Numbered from the stretch's first letter, positions 1-9,029 are shown. The stretch: 64,000 nt of DNA from Litorimonas cladophorae (GCF_014652455.1 NZ_BMYV01000001.1:1364001-1428000), one strand, 5' to 3'. Numbers and translations are program-made. Notes: a model not told the origin generated them from the letters alone.

Positions 1-617
1 CCAGCGCCGCCTTCACCACCAGCTGATTTGGCAGGCGACGACGAAATTGGATCAGAATCACTTTCGCCAAGACGAGCTAGAACGTCCCCAACGAGCGCAA
101 TGTCACCTTCGGCCTTCACGATTACAGTGATGACACCAGAACGCGGCGCGACAAGTTCTTGGGCTGCCTTGTCTGTTTCCAGCTCAACAATCGGCTGATC
201 TTTCTCAACCGCATCGCCGACGCCGACCATCCAGCTGGCCACCGTGACTTCGCTAACACTTTCGCCAACATTCGGCACAACGATGTCGAGCCCTGCGCCT
301 GCACCCGTCGATTTATCTGAACTTGGCGCCTCTGTTTGGGCTTTGACCTCAGCGTCGCCCTTGTCAGCAGCTTTTGCGCCAGAACCAGACCCCAGACGCG
401 CGATCAGCTTCCCGATCTCAGCATTTTCACCTTCAGCGACCAGAATTTCCTCCAATACACCATCGGCGGGCGAAACGAGTTCTTGCGCAGCCTTATCCGT
501 TTCGAGTTCAACTAATGGCTCATCTTTTTTGACGGTATCACCCACGGCCTTGAACCACTGAGCGATGGTAACTTCGCTGACGCTTTCGCCTACGTTTGGA
601 ATTGTGATGTCGGTCAT
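1..617 (-). CDS. odhB: Dihydrolipoamide succinyltransferase (2-oxoglutarate dehydrogenase E2), 5' part
   Basis: E2 core of the 2-oxoglutarate dehydrogenase complex, which moves succinyl groups from E1-bound thiamine to CoA through lipoyl-lysine arms. Only the first 205 codons are in the window; the catalytic domain lies beyond the left edge. The visible part holds two tandem lipoyl domains (about residues 2-77 and 111-185), each with the ETDKAAQE lipoylation motif (Lys42 and Lys150), joined by an Ala/Gly/Lys-rich linker and followed by another Ser/Gly/Ala-rich linker. The ATG lies 9 bases after the sucA stop, with AGGA upstream, so the two are one transcript. Most E2o proteins carry one lipoyl domain, so the tandem is worth noting; a dihydrolipoamide acetyltransferase is the alternative name, but the sucA neighbour favours E2o. 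Confidence 0.93.
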   Translation of the reverse strand, partial: MTDITIPNVGESVSEVTIAQWFKAVGDTVKKDEPLVELETDKAAQELVSPADGVLEEILVAEGENAEIGKLIARLGSGSGAKAADKGDAEVKAQTEAPSSDKSTGAGAGLDIVVPNVGESVSEVTVASWMVGVGDAVEKDQPIVELETDKAAQELVAPRSGVITVIVKAEGDIALVGDVLARLGESDSDPISSSPAKSAGGEGGA

Positions 618-626
618 TTTCAGGTC

Positions 627-3587
627 CTACTTCGCAAATGCGCCATCGAGGATGGCTTGCTGCTCTTTCTTATGTTTCGTACTGATTCCAGTCGCTGTTG
701 ATGCGGCCGCAGCGCGTCCAACGTATCGGGCGCGCGTGTTTTTCGCACCGATTGCAATCAGGCTCTGTTCGATGAAGGGCTCAATAAAGCTCCAAGCGCC
801 CATATTTTTGGGCTCTTCCTGACACCAAACAATGTCCGCATTTTTGAAGCGCTTGAGTTCTAATTGCATCGCGTCATCTGGGTAGGGATAAAATTGCTCA
901 ACCCGTAAGAGATAGATATCGTTTCTGCCGTTCTTCTCGCGCTCTTCAAACAAGTCGTAATAGACCTTGCCTGAGCAGAGAATAACCCGTTTGATTTTGC
1001 TGTCTGCCGCTAGTTTGATTTGGCTGACTTCGGGTTTGTAATGCGCATCATCCCAGAGCAAGCGATGGAACTCACTACCGGGCCCCATTTCTTCAAATGT
1101 AGAGACGCAAAGCTTGTGACGCAGCAGAGATTTCGGGCTCATATTGATGAGCGGCTTACGAAACTTTCGTTTCACCTGACGACGTAGCGCATGAAAATAA
1201 TTTGCAGGTGTCGAGATATTCGTGACCTGCATGTTATCTTCCGCACACATTTGAAGGTAACGCTCAAGACGTGCAGATGAATGCTCGGGACCTTGCCCCT
1301 CGTAACCATGCGGCAAGAGCATCACGAGACCCGACATGCGCAACCACTTTTGTTCAGCAGAGCTGATGAATTGGTCAACCATGACCTGAGCACCATTGGC
1401 GAAATCACCGAACTGGGCTTCCCAAATCGTGAGGGCCTCTGGCGCGGCCGCCGAAAATCCATATTCAAATCCAAGAACTGCCTCTTCCGACAAATGCGAG
1501 TTCAAGACTTGATAATATTCTTGATCGGGGCTGATCTTGTTTAGCGGCGTATATTTCTCTTCCGTTTTTTGGTCGATGAAATTGGATTGACGCTGAGAAA
1601 ACGTCCCGCGCTCTGAATCTTGACCCGACAGTCGAACAGGATGACCTTCTGTGATCAACGTCCCAAAAGCGAGATGTTCCGCTAAACCCCAATCAATATC
1701 AGCACCGCGTGCGATCTTATCAGCGCGCGCCTTGATAATCCGTTTGAGCGTGCGATGCATATTCAAAGAATTCGGAGTTCGGGTGATAGACGTACCGATG
1801 TCTTTTAATCGCGCGATTTCCACCGCGGTATTTCCGCCTCGCTTGCCGTCTTTTTCAGTCGGCAAAGCCATGCCCTGCCAAACACCCTTCAGCCAATCAG
1901 GCTGTTTCGTTGTGTAGGATTTGGCATCTTCGAAGTCTTTGTCCAATTTAGCATAGAAATCATCCATGCGTTTTTGGGCTTCGGCTTCCGTCAGGTCGCC
2001 CTGAGCGATAAGACGGTCTGCATAGATCTTCCGAGTCGTCGGACGATTGTCGATCGCTTGATACATAAGGGGTTGGGTAAACGATGGATCATCGCCTTCA
2101 TTATGCCCGTAGCGGCGATAACAAATGATATCGAGAACAACGTCTTTCCCGAACTTTTGACGATACTCTGTCGCAACTCTGGCCGCAAAGACAACAGCTT
2201 CCGGATCATCACCGTTTACGTGGAATACTGGCGCTTCGACCATGAAGGCAACGTCGGAGCAATATTGACCTGAACGATACTCGTCTGGCGTCGTGGTGAA
2301 ACCAATTTGGTTATTGACGATAACATGGATTGTCCCGCCAGTCCGGTAACCGACGAGTTGGCTAAGCTGGAAGCTTTCCATGACAACGCCCTGCCCTGCA
2401 AAAGCAGAGTCACCATGAAGAATGACAGCCATGACCTCTTCAGGTTTGTGAGACTGGTAGGTACCAGACGCCATTTGCTGTTTCGCGCGCGTTTTGCCCA
2501 TGACAACCGGCGCAACCACTTCCAAATGAGACGGGTTTGGTGCCAGCGAGAGATGGACTTTATTTCCGTCAAACTCGCGGTCATCCGAAACGCCGAGATG
2601 GTATTTTACGTCGCCCGATCCGAAATCCTCACCGCCGGATGCCACACCGCCGAGAAATTCGTAGAAAATCGCGGAGTACGGCTTCTGCATAACCGATGCC
2701 ATCACGTTAAGACGGCCACGATGTGGCATACCGAAGTTAATATCCTTCAGGCCCAGCTGTCCGCCGCGCTTAATGATTTGCTCCAAAGCGGGCAGCAAGC
2801 TCTCAGCACCGTCGATACCGAAGCGTTTGGTACCAGGGTAGCGCTTGTGAATCAGCTGTTCAAAGGTCTCGCCTTCAACCAATTTCTGTAAGATCGCGAG
2901 GCGACCTTCCTTGGAGAAACTAATCTCTTTTTCCGGCCCTTCGAGACGCTCTTGGATCCAAGCTTTTTCTTCTGGGTCAGACACTTGCATGAATTGAACG
3001 CCCAGCGTTTCGCAATACGTCCGTTTCAATATCTCAAGTATCGTGCCGAGGGTGGCATATTCGAGCCCCAGAACACCATCGATAAAGATCTCACGATCCA
3101 TGTCGGCGGCCTCAAAACCATAAGTTTTAGGGTCAAGCTCAGGATGAACATCTGGCACTTTCAAACCTAATGGGTCGAGATTGGCAATCAAATGCCCTCG
3201 CACGCGATAGGCGCGGATCATCATCAGCGCGGCCAGCGAGTCTTTAGCGGCTTGCTTGGCATCGGCGTTGGACAAATTAGGATTGGCGGCTTTGACCTTA
3301 GTTTCAACGACCGAAGGCGTATCGCCCCAATCCCCAGTCAAGGCTGATGTCAATTCAGGTGTCGGGTCTGATGTATAGGCTGGACGTTTCCAAGACGGAC
3401 CGTCAGCATTTTTTCTTGCATTGGCTTGGTCTTCACCGAGTGAAGCGAAATAAGCCCGAAATGAAGGATCTACACTGGATGGATCGGCGGCATATTGCGC
3501 CTGCATCTGCTCTAAATAGGCGGCGTTTCCACCGTCTAGGAAGAGTGTATCGAGAAGGTTTTGGTTCTGGTCAGAACGCTCGGTCAT
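627..3587 (-). CDS. sucA: 2-oxoglutarate dehydrogenase E1 component
   Basis: Thiamine-diphosphate-dependent E1 that decarboxylates 2-oxoglutarate and passes succinyl to the E2 lipoyl arm in the cytoplasm. It has 986 residues, normal for SucA. The N terminus (LFLDGGNAAYLEQM) is the short E2-binding segment typical of the family, followed by the helical linker and the GMPHRGRLNV and GHNEGDDPSFTQP stretches of the thiamine-binding core. The ATG at 3587 gives the expected N terminus. It sits between sucD (204 bases upstream, with a terminator-like hairpin in the gap) and odhB (9 bases downstream). The hairpin suggests sucA also has its own promoter in 3588-3715. Confidence 0.97.
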   Translation of the reverse strand: MTERSDQNQNLLDTLFLDGGNAAYLEQMQAQYAADPSSVDPSFRAYFASLGEDQANARKNADGPSWKRPAYTSDPTPELTSALTGDWGDTPSVVETKVKAANPNLSNADAKQAAKDSLAALMMIRAYRVRGHLIANLDPLGLKVPDVHPELDPKTYGFEAADMDREIFIDGVLGLEYATLGTILEILKRTYCETLGVQFMQVSDPEEKAWIQERLEGPEKEISFSKEGRLAILQKLVEGETFEQLIHKRYPGTKRFGIDGAESLLPALEQIIKRGGQLGLKDINFGMPHRGRLNVMASVMQKPYSAIFYEFLGGVASGGEDFGSGDVKYHLGVSDDREFDGNKVHLSLAPNPSHLEVVAPVVMGKTRAKQQMASGTYQSHKPEEVMAVILHGDSAFAGQGVVMESFQLSQLVGYRTGGTIHVIVNNQIGFTTTPDEYRSGQYCSDVAFMVEAPVFHVNGDDPEAVVFAARVATEYRQKFGKDVVLDIICYRRYGHNEGDDPSFTQPLMYQAIDNRPTTRKIYADRLIAQGDLTEAEAQKRMDDFYAKLDKDFEDAKSYTTKQPDWLKGVWQGMALPTEKDGKRGGNTAVEIARLKDIGTSITRTPNSLNMHRTLKRIIKARADKIARGADIDWGLAEHLAFGTLITEGHPVRLSGQDSERGTFSQRQSNFIDQKTEEKYTPLNKISPDQEYYQVLNSHLSEEAVLGFEYGFSAAAPEALTIWEAQFGDFANGAQVMVDQFISSAEQKWLRMSGLVMLLPHGYEGQGPEHSSARLERYLQMCAEDNMQVTNISTPANYFHALRRQVKRKFRKPLINMSPKSLLRHKLCVSTFEEMGPGSEFHRLLWDDAHYKPEVSQIKLAADSKIKRVILCSGKVYYDLFEEREKNGRNDIYLLRVEQFYPYPDDAMQLELKRFKNADIVWCQEEPKNMGAWSFIEPFIEQSLIAIGAKNTRARYVGRAAAASTATGISTKHKKEQQAILDGAFAK

Positions 3588-3715
3588 GCTGTATTAGCCT
3601 TGCCTGCTGGCGGTAAATGCGATGTTTGCTGTAGCAGTGTCGAAACACAGTGTCATCGGCAGATTTCGGGTTTGATGAGTCAAATACGTATCACGCAAGA
3701 AAATGTGTCAAAATA

Positions 3716-3767
3716 CGCAAAAAGCCGCCTCGTGCAGATCGCGTTTCCACGATTTGCACCAAGCGGC
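3716..3767 (-). terminator. Terminator or attenuator hairpin after sucD
   Basis: Read on the minus strand, an 18-base arm (3750-3767) pairs with 3724-3741 with two mismatches and one G-U pair around an 8-base loop, followed by a run of five Ts. It would end or attenuate the sucC-lipoprotein-sucD transcript before sucA, 24 bases past the sucD stop codon. The 3588-3715 interval beyond it is the likely place for a sucA promoter. Confidence 0.7.
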
Positions 3768-3791
3768 CAAATTTAAAGATAAGCAGCAGCC

Positions 3792-4676
3792 CTAGCCGTT
3801 AAGAACGTCCATCATTGTGACACCGAGCTTAGCGGGGGAAGCAGACACGCGAATGCCGGCTTTTTCCATAGCTTCGATCTTGTCTTCTGCGCCGCCTTTG
3901 CCGCCAGAGACAATCGCGCCAGCATGGCCCATTGTGCGTCCTGGAGGCGCTGTACGGCCAGCGATGAAGCCGACCATTGGTTTGGAAATACCTTTTTTGG
4001 CCATATGGGCGATATATTCAGCTGCCTCTTCTTCTGCAGAACCGCCGATTTCGCCGATCATGATGATCTGCTTCGTTTCGTCGTCATGCAGGAAGAGCTC
4101 AAGGCAATCGATGAAGTTCGTACCGTTGATCGGGTCACCACCGATGCCGATAGCTGTCGTTTGGCCAAGACCGACCTGAGTGGTCTGGAACACAGCTTCA
4201 TATGTCAGAGTGCCAGAGCGTGAGACGACGCCACATGTGCCTTTTTTAAAGATTTTACCGGGCATAATGCCGATTTTGCACTCTTCTGGGGTGAGGACGC
4301 CCGGACAGTTTGGACCAATCAAACGAGATTTAGACCCAACGAGTGCACGTTTAACAGGGATCATGTCTGAGACAGGAATACCTTCTGTAATCGCGATGAT
4401 GAGTTCCATTTCCGCGTCGATAGCTTCCAAAATGGAATCCGCCGCGAAACGTGGCGGAACATAAACAACTGTCGCCGTAGCGCCAGTCGCATGTTTCGCT
4501 TCAGCAACTGTGTCGAAATTCGGAAGACCTAAATGCGTCGTTCCGCCTTTACCCGGTGTTACGCCGCCGACCATTCTCGTGCCATATTCCATGGCCTGTT
4601 CCGTATGGAACGTGCCAGTTTTACCGGTCATTCCTTGGGTGATAACTTTAGTGTCTTTGTTGATTAATACTGACAT
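3792..4676 (-). CDS. sucD: Succinyl-CoA synthetase (ADP-forming) alpha subunit
   Basis: CoA-binding and phosphohistidine subunit of succinyl-CoA synthetase, which makes ATP and succinate from succinyl-CoA in the TCA cycle. It has 294 residues, the normal length. Seen in order are the Rossmann CoA-binding half ([14 protein letters not shown]), the GPNCPG segment, and the active-site loop [10 protein letters not shown] with the phosphorylated histidine. Its ATG overlaps the stop codon of the upstream lipoprotein gene by one base (TAATG), so the two are translationally coupled. The partner beta subunit gene sucC is two genes upstream, not adjacent as usual. Confidence 0.97.
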   Translation of the reverse strand: MSVLINKDTKVITQGMTGKTGTFHTEQAMEYGTRMVGGVTPGKGGTTHLGLPNFDTVAEAKHATGATATVVYVPPRFAADSILEAIDAEMELIIAITEGIPVSDMIPVKRALVGSKSRLIGPNCPGVLTPEECKIGIMPGKIFKKGTCGVVSRSGTLTYEAVFQTTQVGLGQTTAIGIGGDPINGTNFIDCLELFLHDDETKQIIMIGEIGGSAEEEAAEYIAHMAKKGISKPMVGFIAGRTAPPGRTMGHAGAIVSGGKGGAEDKIEAMEKAGIRVSASPAKLGVTMMDVLNG

Positions 4677-5023
4677 TAGAATGTCCTCAGTTCTTGCGAG
4701 ATTTGCGAGGTAAAGTCTTTGCGTACTTTCTCTTCATTCTCTGATTTTGTGTCTATTAATAATTTTTCGATTTTCTGCTCGTAAACATTGACGGTACAGA
4801 CAGCACTGATTTCACCTGTGGCATTGTCTGGCCGTGAATAGGCAAATTGAGCCCCATCACGCATCTTGTACGAAACCATCAAATGACCGTCCACTTTTTC
4901 ACTGATTGAAAGCGACTTGAATGCAGCCTCACAGGCTTCACCAGCTACGCTTTTGTATTGTGAGCCCTCTGGTGACTGACAAGCCACCAGCAGCAACGCA
5001 AAAAATGCTGCCAAGCGCTTCAT
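4676..5023 (-). CDS. Small lipoprotein encoded between sucC and sucD
   Basis: A 115-residue protein of unknown function. The N terminus ([17 protein letters not shown]) is a lipoprotein signal with a lipobox ending at Cys15, so the mature form should be lipid-anchored in the cell envelope. The rest is hydrophilic, with three pairs of beta-like segments and no family I recognise. It begins 3 bases after the sucC stop and ends overlapping the sucD ATG by one base, so it is translated as part of the succinyl-CoA synthetase operon. An envelope lipoprotein splitting two genes whose products form one cytoplasmic enzyme is unusual; I assign no function. Confidence 0.8.
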   Translation of the reverse strand: MKRLAAFFALLLVACQSPEGSQYKSVAGEACEAAFKSLSISEKVDGHLMVSYKMRDGAQFAYSRPDNATGEISAVCTVNVYEQKIEKLLIDTKSENEEKVRKDFTSQISQELRTF

Positions 5024-5026
5024 CGA

Positions 5027-6220
5027 TTAGCCTTTCACCGCTGCAACAATTTTCTGCGCGGCATCGTCTAGGTCATCCGCAGCAATCACGTTCAGACCAG
5101 AGTTATTGATGATGGCCTTACCGGCTTCCACATTCGTGCCTTCTAGGCGCACGACGAGCGGAACTTTAAGACCAACTTCTTTCACGGCATCGACTGTACC
5201 TTGGGCGATGATGTCACATTTCATGATACCGCCAAAGATGTTGATCAAAATACCTTCAACTTTGTCGTCAGACGTCAAAATTTTGAAAGCGGCGACAATA
5301 TTCTCTTTCGTAGCACCGCCCCCAACATCAAGGAAGTTGGCTGGCTCTGCGCCGTAAAGTTTGATGATGTCCATTGTCGACATCGCAAGGCCCGCACCGT
5401 TAACCATACAGCCAATATTGCCATCAAGGGCAACATAGGAGAGGTCGTATTTTGCGGCTTCGATTTCTTTTTCGTCTTCTTCTGTTTCATCGCGGAGTTC
5501 TGCGATATCCAGATGACGGAAAAGAGCATTGTCGTCGAAGCTGATTTTCGCATCAAGACAGTGAAGACGTTGGTCTTCAGTGACGATCAGCGGGTTAATT
5601 TCGAGCATCGCCATGTCTTTAGCGAGGAACCCTTCATATAGGATTTTGCCGAGCTTGCTCGCTTGTTTCGCCAGATCACCTTTGAGGTCCAGCGCTTTGG
5701 AGAGCGTACGGCCGTGATGCGGCATCCAACCTGTCGCTGGATCAATGTCAAAGTTGATGACTTTCTCGGGAGTGTCATGGGCGACAGCTTCGATGTCCAT
5801 GCCGCCTTCAGTGGAGACGATAAAAGACACGCGCGAAGTTTCGCGATTGATAATGATCGAGAGATAGAGCTCGCGGTCAATGTCGGAGCCATGCTCAATG
5901 TAAAGACGGTTAACTTGCTTACCTTCATCAGAGGTTTGCGCTGTGACAAGATATGCGCCGAGCATTTCTTCAGCGTTCTTGACGACTTCGTCAACGGAGA
6001 ACGCAAGACGCACGCCGCCCTTGGCGTCTTTTGGAGCGCCGATGAATGTACCTTTACCGCGCCCACCAGCGTGAATTTGAGATTTTACGACCCAAAGCGG
6101 CCCGCCAAGCTTCTCAGCGGCTGCGCGCGCTTCCGAGGCATTGAAGATCGCTATGCCTTCGCTAACGGGGGCGCCGATGGATTTAAGGACAGCTTTGCCC
6201 TGATATTCGTGGATATTCAT
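5027..6220 (-). CDS. sucC: Succinyl-CoA synthetase (ADP-forming) beta subunit
   Basis: Nucleotide-binding beta subunit of succinyl-CoA synthetase. It has 397 residues from the ATG at 6220, which yields the canonical [12 protein letters not shown] start and has a GGA motif upstream; an in-frame extension to 6280 is not needed. The ATP-grasp fold shows the [13 protein letters not shown] loop, EINPL segment and C-terminal [10 protein letters not shown] motif. It heads the operon sucC-lipoprotein-sucD. A strong hairpin lies in the leader at 6251-6278. Confidence 0.97.
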   Translation of the reverse strand: MNIHEYQGKAVLKSIGAPVSEGIAIFNASEARAAAEKLGGPLWVVKSQIHAGGRGKGTFIGAPKDAKGGVRLAFSVDEVVKNAEEMLGAYLVTAQTSDEGKQVNRLYIEHGSDIDRELYLSIIINRETSRVSFIVSTEGGMDIEAVAHDTPEKVINFDIDPATGWMPHHGRTLSKALDLKGDLAKQASKLGKILYEGFLAKDMAMLEINPLIVTEDQRLHCLDAKISFDDNALFRHLDIAELRDETEEDEKEIEAAKYDLSYVALDGNIGCMVNGAGLAMSTMDIIKLYGAEPANFLDVGGGATKENIVAAFKILTSDDKVEGILINIFGGIMKCDIIAQGTVDAVKEVGLKVPLVVRLEGTNVEAGKAIINNSGLNVIAADDLDDAAQKIVAAVKG

Positions 6221-6250
6221 GGAAGTTCCATTTTGCGGAATTGATCGAAA

Positions 6251-6278
6251 GTGCGGGGCTTTATAGCGCCCCCTGCAC
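6251..6278 (-). repeat. Hairpin in the sucC leader
   Basis: GTGC and GGGGC (6251-6259) pair with GCCCC and GCAC (6268-6278), leaving a two-base bulge and an 8-base apical loop. It lies about 30 bases before the sucC start. No T-run follows on the minus strand, so it does not look like a simple terminator; it may be an mRNA leader structure or an operator. Confidence 0.45.
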
Positions 6279-6325
6279 ATGTCGCAACCGCCCAGATACC
6301 CCCTTTAGACCAATTTATAGTGCTA

Positions 6326-6718
6326 TTATGCGAAGAAGAGCATCCACATGGTCCGCCCTGGCAAAAATGACAGCAGGCCTGGGATCATAAGAGCGCCGAA
6401 ATACATGTTCAGCACGTGACGGCGATGACGCTTAACGTCGCCTTTCCGTATTGCGGAAACAAGTTGGTACAAGCCAACAAAGGTGATCGGCACGAAGATA
6501 TGGATAAATGAGAAGGACCCATTATTGAGCTGCCGAATAAATATTGCGGAGATCGCCGTTGCGATCATGAGAACACCGAAAATGCGCCCTGCCATTTTGT
6601 GAGCCTTAGTGCCTTTACGGCGAAGCAGCAGATACGCACCCAGAAAAAACGCGCCGACCGCCACCAGAATATGTATCTGAATAGCAAGGCTGGCTTGAGT
6701 GAAATATTCGGTATTCAT
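6326..6718 (-). CDS. DUF2306 family membrane protein
   Basis: A 130-residue integral membrane protein with about four hydrophobic segments. The family pattern is clear: early IHILVA, then KGTKAHKMAGR, a central IHIF, the basic KGDVKRHRRH loop and a C-terminal PGRTMW. This fits DUF2306, a predicted membrane family without an agreed function. The start at 6718 is chosen because AGGAG lies 5 bases upstream; an in-frame extension to 6838 would run into the promoter region of the neighbour. The gene diverges from a LytTR-type regulator gene 126 bases away, a pairing that suggests they work together. Confidence 0.85.
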   Translation of the reverse strand: MNTEYFTQASLAIQIHILVAVGAFFLGAYLLLRRKGTKAHKMAGRIFGVLMIATAISAIFIRQLNNGSFSFIHIFVPITFVGLYQLVSAIRKGDVKRHRRHVLNMYFGALMIPGLLSFLPGRTMWMLFFA

Positions 6719-6843
6719 TTTGTTCTCCTTTGCGACAGAAACACCCAACCTTAACGACAGCCTCTCAACCAGCGTCATTACGCAAATTTGCGGCTTCCCT
6801 TCGCCAACCGACTTGAAAATCGCGGCGCTCCCGTTCACGATGC

Positions 6844-7587
6844 GTGAATGACAGGCTTGAATTACCGATAATGCGACAGATTCTTGGACTTCGCGTCGCT
6901 CGCGGTTTGATCACCCCAGTATTAGCAGGGCTAGTCCTGAGCATTCTTGCGCCGTTTGGAACTGATAATTTTTCAATCGTCTTTCGCCTAATCTATTGGA
7001 TCGGTCTGACCCTTGCGGGTGGCTTGGGCGCGATGGGGGTTCGCGTCTTTTTGGAAAAAAAGTTCCCCGATCATTCATTACCAACACGGACCCTATTTCA
7101 ATCTGTTGGCGCGACGGCGGCGGTCACCCCCTTTGTTGTTTCAATGTTTCCACAAGCTGCACCGATAGGCACGGCGCTCACGCTATTCTATATTTGGGTG
7201 GTCGCAATTGTCATTACGAGCGTTGGCGAATTGGCCTCGCGTGACCCTAAACCTCTCACCGAGATAGACACGCGACCCGCGCTGTTGGACCGGCTCCCTC
7301 CAAAGTTCCGCGGCGCAGATCTGTACGCGATCAGTTCTGAGGATCACTACGTTCGCATTCACTCTGCGGCTGGTGAGCATATGCTGCTAATGCGCCTGAG
7401 CGATGCAGAAGATTTGGCGGCGCCGCTTTCTGGCTTGAAACCCCATCGAAGTTGGTGGGTCGCGGAAGCCGGTGTTGAAGCTGTTTCCAAATCTAACGGC
7501 AAGCTTCGGATAATGCTAAAGTCAGGTACAGAAGTCCCCGTGAGCCGCGAAGGCGCCAAGCGCGTGAGAGACGCCAATTGGGTCTGA
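6844..7587 (+). CDS. Membrane-anchored LytTR-family transcription regulator
   Basis: A 247-residue protein with four predicted membrane segments (about residues 20-130) followed by a LytTR DNA-binding domain (about 150-245, with EDHYVRIH and the C-terminal VPVSREGAKRV stretch). There is no receiver domain, so it is not a classic two-component response regulator; it probably senses at the membrane directly or through a partner. The start shown is GTG; an ATG at 6871 removes nine residues and is equally possible, as neither has a strong ribosome site. It diverges from the DUF2306 gene. Confidence 0.85.
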   Translation: MNDRLELPIMRQILGLRVARGLITPVLAGLVLSILAPFGTDNFSIVFRLIYWIGLTLAGGLGAMGVRVFLEKKFPDHSLPTRTLFQSVGATAAVTPFVVSMFPQAAPIGTALTLFYIWVVAIVITSVGELASRDPKPLTEIDTRPALLDRLPPKFRGADLYAISSEDHYVRIHSAAGEHMLLMRLSDAEDLAAPLSGLKPHRSWWVAEAGVEAVSKSNGKLRIMLKSGTEVPVSREGAKRVRDANWV

Positions 7588-7622
7588 CCCTAACCTCGCG
7601 GGTATAGCCTCACTTATTCCGA

Positions 7623-8153
7623 CTAAGTTAGTTTTGGGTTTGATTGTCCGTAAACATAGTGAGGATCATCTGAAATAGCAGGGATATTTGGGATCTCATA
7701 TAGCAATGCGGAGCCGAGGCGTTCCGCTGTTTTAATACTCGCAACATTGTCCTTAGCGATGGTGTGGACCGCGCGCGGCCAGCCCAGCTCATTGAAGGCA
7801 TAATCCAGACACGCCCGCGCCGCCTCAGTGGCGAACCCCTTGCGCCAATATGGTTTGTAGATCGTCCAGCCAACTTCAGGTTCTGGCCAACCTTCTGGGT
7901 TCCAGTGACCCACGCGGCCCACCCATTGCCCTGAAGACTTTTCGATAACGGAATAAAATCCGTAGCCGCGAATAGATTGATGCCCAATGCAAGAGGCCAT
8001 GTTCCGCCACGCTTGCGCCCGGTTCAATCCTGCCCCCCCGCCTAATCCCGCCATGACATCCGGATCACCAAAGCAAGCCGCCCAAGGCTCAAAATCGGTT
8101 ATCGGATCAATGTGGCGAAGTACGAGACGTTCGGTTTCAAGAATAAAGGTCAT
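7623..8153 (-). CDS. GNAT family N-acetyltransferase (RimJ/RimL-like)
   Basis: A 176-residue acetyl-CoA-dependent acetyltransferase of the ribosomal-protein-acetylase-like group. It opens with LETERLVLRHI, has the central EVGWTIYKPYWRKGFATEAA segment that binds acetyl-CoA, and the late NVASIKTAERLG helix. The substrate cannot be told from sequence; members act on protein N termini, amino acids or antibiotics. It lies alone between the convergent LytTR gene and the DUF2141 gene upstream, from which it is separated by a terminator. Confidence 0.88.
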   Translation of the reverse strand: MTFILETERLVLRHIDPITDFEPWAACFGDPDVMAGLGGGAGLNRAQAWRNMASCIGHQSIRGYGFYSVIEKSSGQWVGRVGHWNPEGWPEPEVGWTIYKPYWRKGFATEAARACLDYAFNELGWPRAVHTIAKDNVASIKTAERLGSALLYEIPNIPAISDDPHYVYGQSNPKLT

Positions 8154-8192
8154 TCTGATTTTGTAACACCAAATCGGGGTGCCGAAAATAAG

Positions 8193-8227
8193 GAACCCTG
8201 TTTCCTCGGGGAAAGGAAACAGGGTTC
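8193..8227 (-). terminator. Intrinsic terminator of the DUF2141 gene
   Basis: A perfect 13-base inverted repeat (8193-8205 with 8215-8227) around a 9-base loop, followed on the minus strand by TTATTTT. It lies 50 bases beyond the DUF2141 stop codon and just before the acetyltransferase start. Confidence 0.85.
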
Positions 8228-8277
8228 GGGTCGGGTCAGATGGGAAAGGGGACTGACCGGACCATGGGTTTGAAGCG

Positions 8278-8784
8278 TTAGTCGCCCAAAGAGATATCCT
8301 GAGACGTCTTCCCAGCGGGAAGGCTGAATTTGCTCTCGCCCCACTCTGGCGCAGAAAATGGATCAGAGGCGTCTCGGGAAAAGGCGTAATCTTCCGAAGG
8401 CATTCCTAAACCGTTGAGGTCTAATTCATTGTTTCCATTTTCATCATGGTAGAGTTTGTACGCATATTCGCCCGAAGGTATGTTCTCAAAGATAACGACA
8501 GTTTCAGCCCCGTTCACTTTCACTTTAGCGTCGCGGAAGGGCCGGGCTTCTTCATCAAAGGCCTGCGCTTGATTATACAGAGCGACCAGTATTTTACCGC
8601 TTCGCGTGTCGTAGCCCGTCACGTTCAAGACCAGTTGCGACACTTCGCTGGCAGTTTCAGAGGGTGTCTTTGCTGCGTCGGGAAGCGCTGTGCCCAACTG
8701 AAATGTTGCCATAGATAAGGCAAGTGTTGCGGCAAAATGGGTTGCGCGCTGAGCAAGTTTCTTATGAGGCGACGGAGTTTCCAT
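8278..8784 (-). CDS. Exported DUF2141 domain protein
   Basis: A 168-residue protein with a basic N region and hydrophobic stretch (about residues 12-34) that looks like a signal sequence. The rest matches DUF2141: SGKILVALYN, then VIFENIPSGEYAYKLYHDENGNNELD and a final GMPSEDYAFS stretch. The family is periplasmic or surface-exposed with a beta-sandwich-like pattern; its function is not established. It is a single-gene unit with its own terminator. Predicted export and family are seen; role is unknown. Confidence 0.85.
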   Translation of the reverse strand: METPSPHKKLAQRATHFAATLALSMATFQLGTALPDAAKTPSETASEVSQLVLNVTGYDTRSGKILVALYNQAQAFDEEARPFRDAKVKVNGAETVVIFENIPSGEYAYKLYHDENGNNELDLNGLGMPSEDYAFSRDASDPFSAPEWGESKFSLPAGKTSQDISLGD

Positions 8785-8934
8785 ATCAGCTAAACATTTC
8801 AGCTAAATATTTGTTCCAACTCGCGTGAAGTTTTTTCTTTTCTTTCTAACGTGCAGGCTTGTTGTAATTTCCCCTTGCCCTTCTGCGTCCACAGTTTTAT
8901 CCGCCGCTCTCTCTTACGAGAACTGACACGGCAC

Positions 8935-9021
8935 GGACGGGTGGCTGAGTGGTTGAAAGCGCTGGATTCGAAATCCAGTATGGGTGCAAGCCCATCGGGG
9001 GTTCGAATCCCTTCCCGTCTT
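8935..9021 (+). tRNA. tRNA-Ser (anticodon CGA)
   Basis: Class II tRNA. The acceptor GGACGGG (8935-8941) pairs with 9014-9020 with one G-U pair. The anticodon stem CTGGA/TCCAG encloses loop TTCGAAA, giving anticodon CGA for serine UCG codons. A long variable arm (TGGG...CCCA) and a TTCGAAT T-loop follow. Two odd points: the base after the acceptor is T rather than the G expected in serine tRNAs, and the next three genomic bases are CCG, so CCA must be added after transcription. Confidence 0.92.
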
Positions 9022-9029
9022 CCGTGACT

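Noticed and set aside
2307-2891. 194-residue plus-strand frame inside sucA
   Set aside because: Antisense shadow of sucA; no start signal and no family resemblance.
3588-3790. Small plus-strand frames in the sucD-sucA gap
   Set aside because: They overlap the antisense of sucA or the terminator hairpin and have no start signals.
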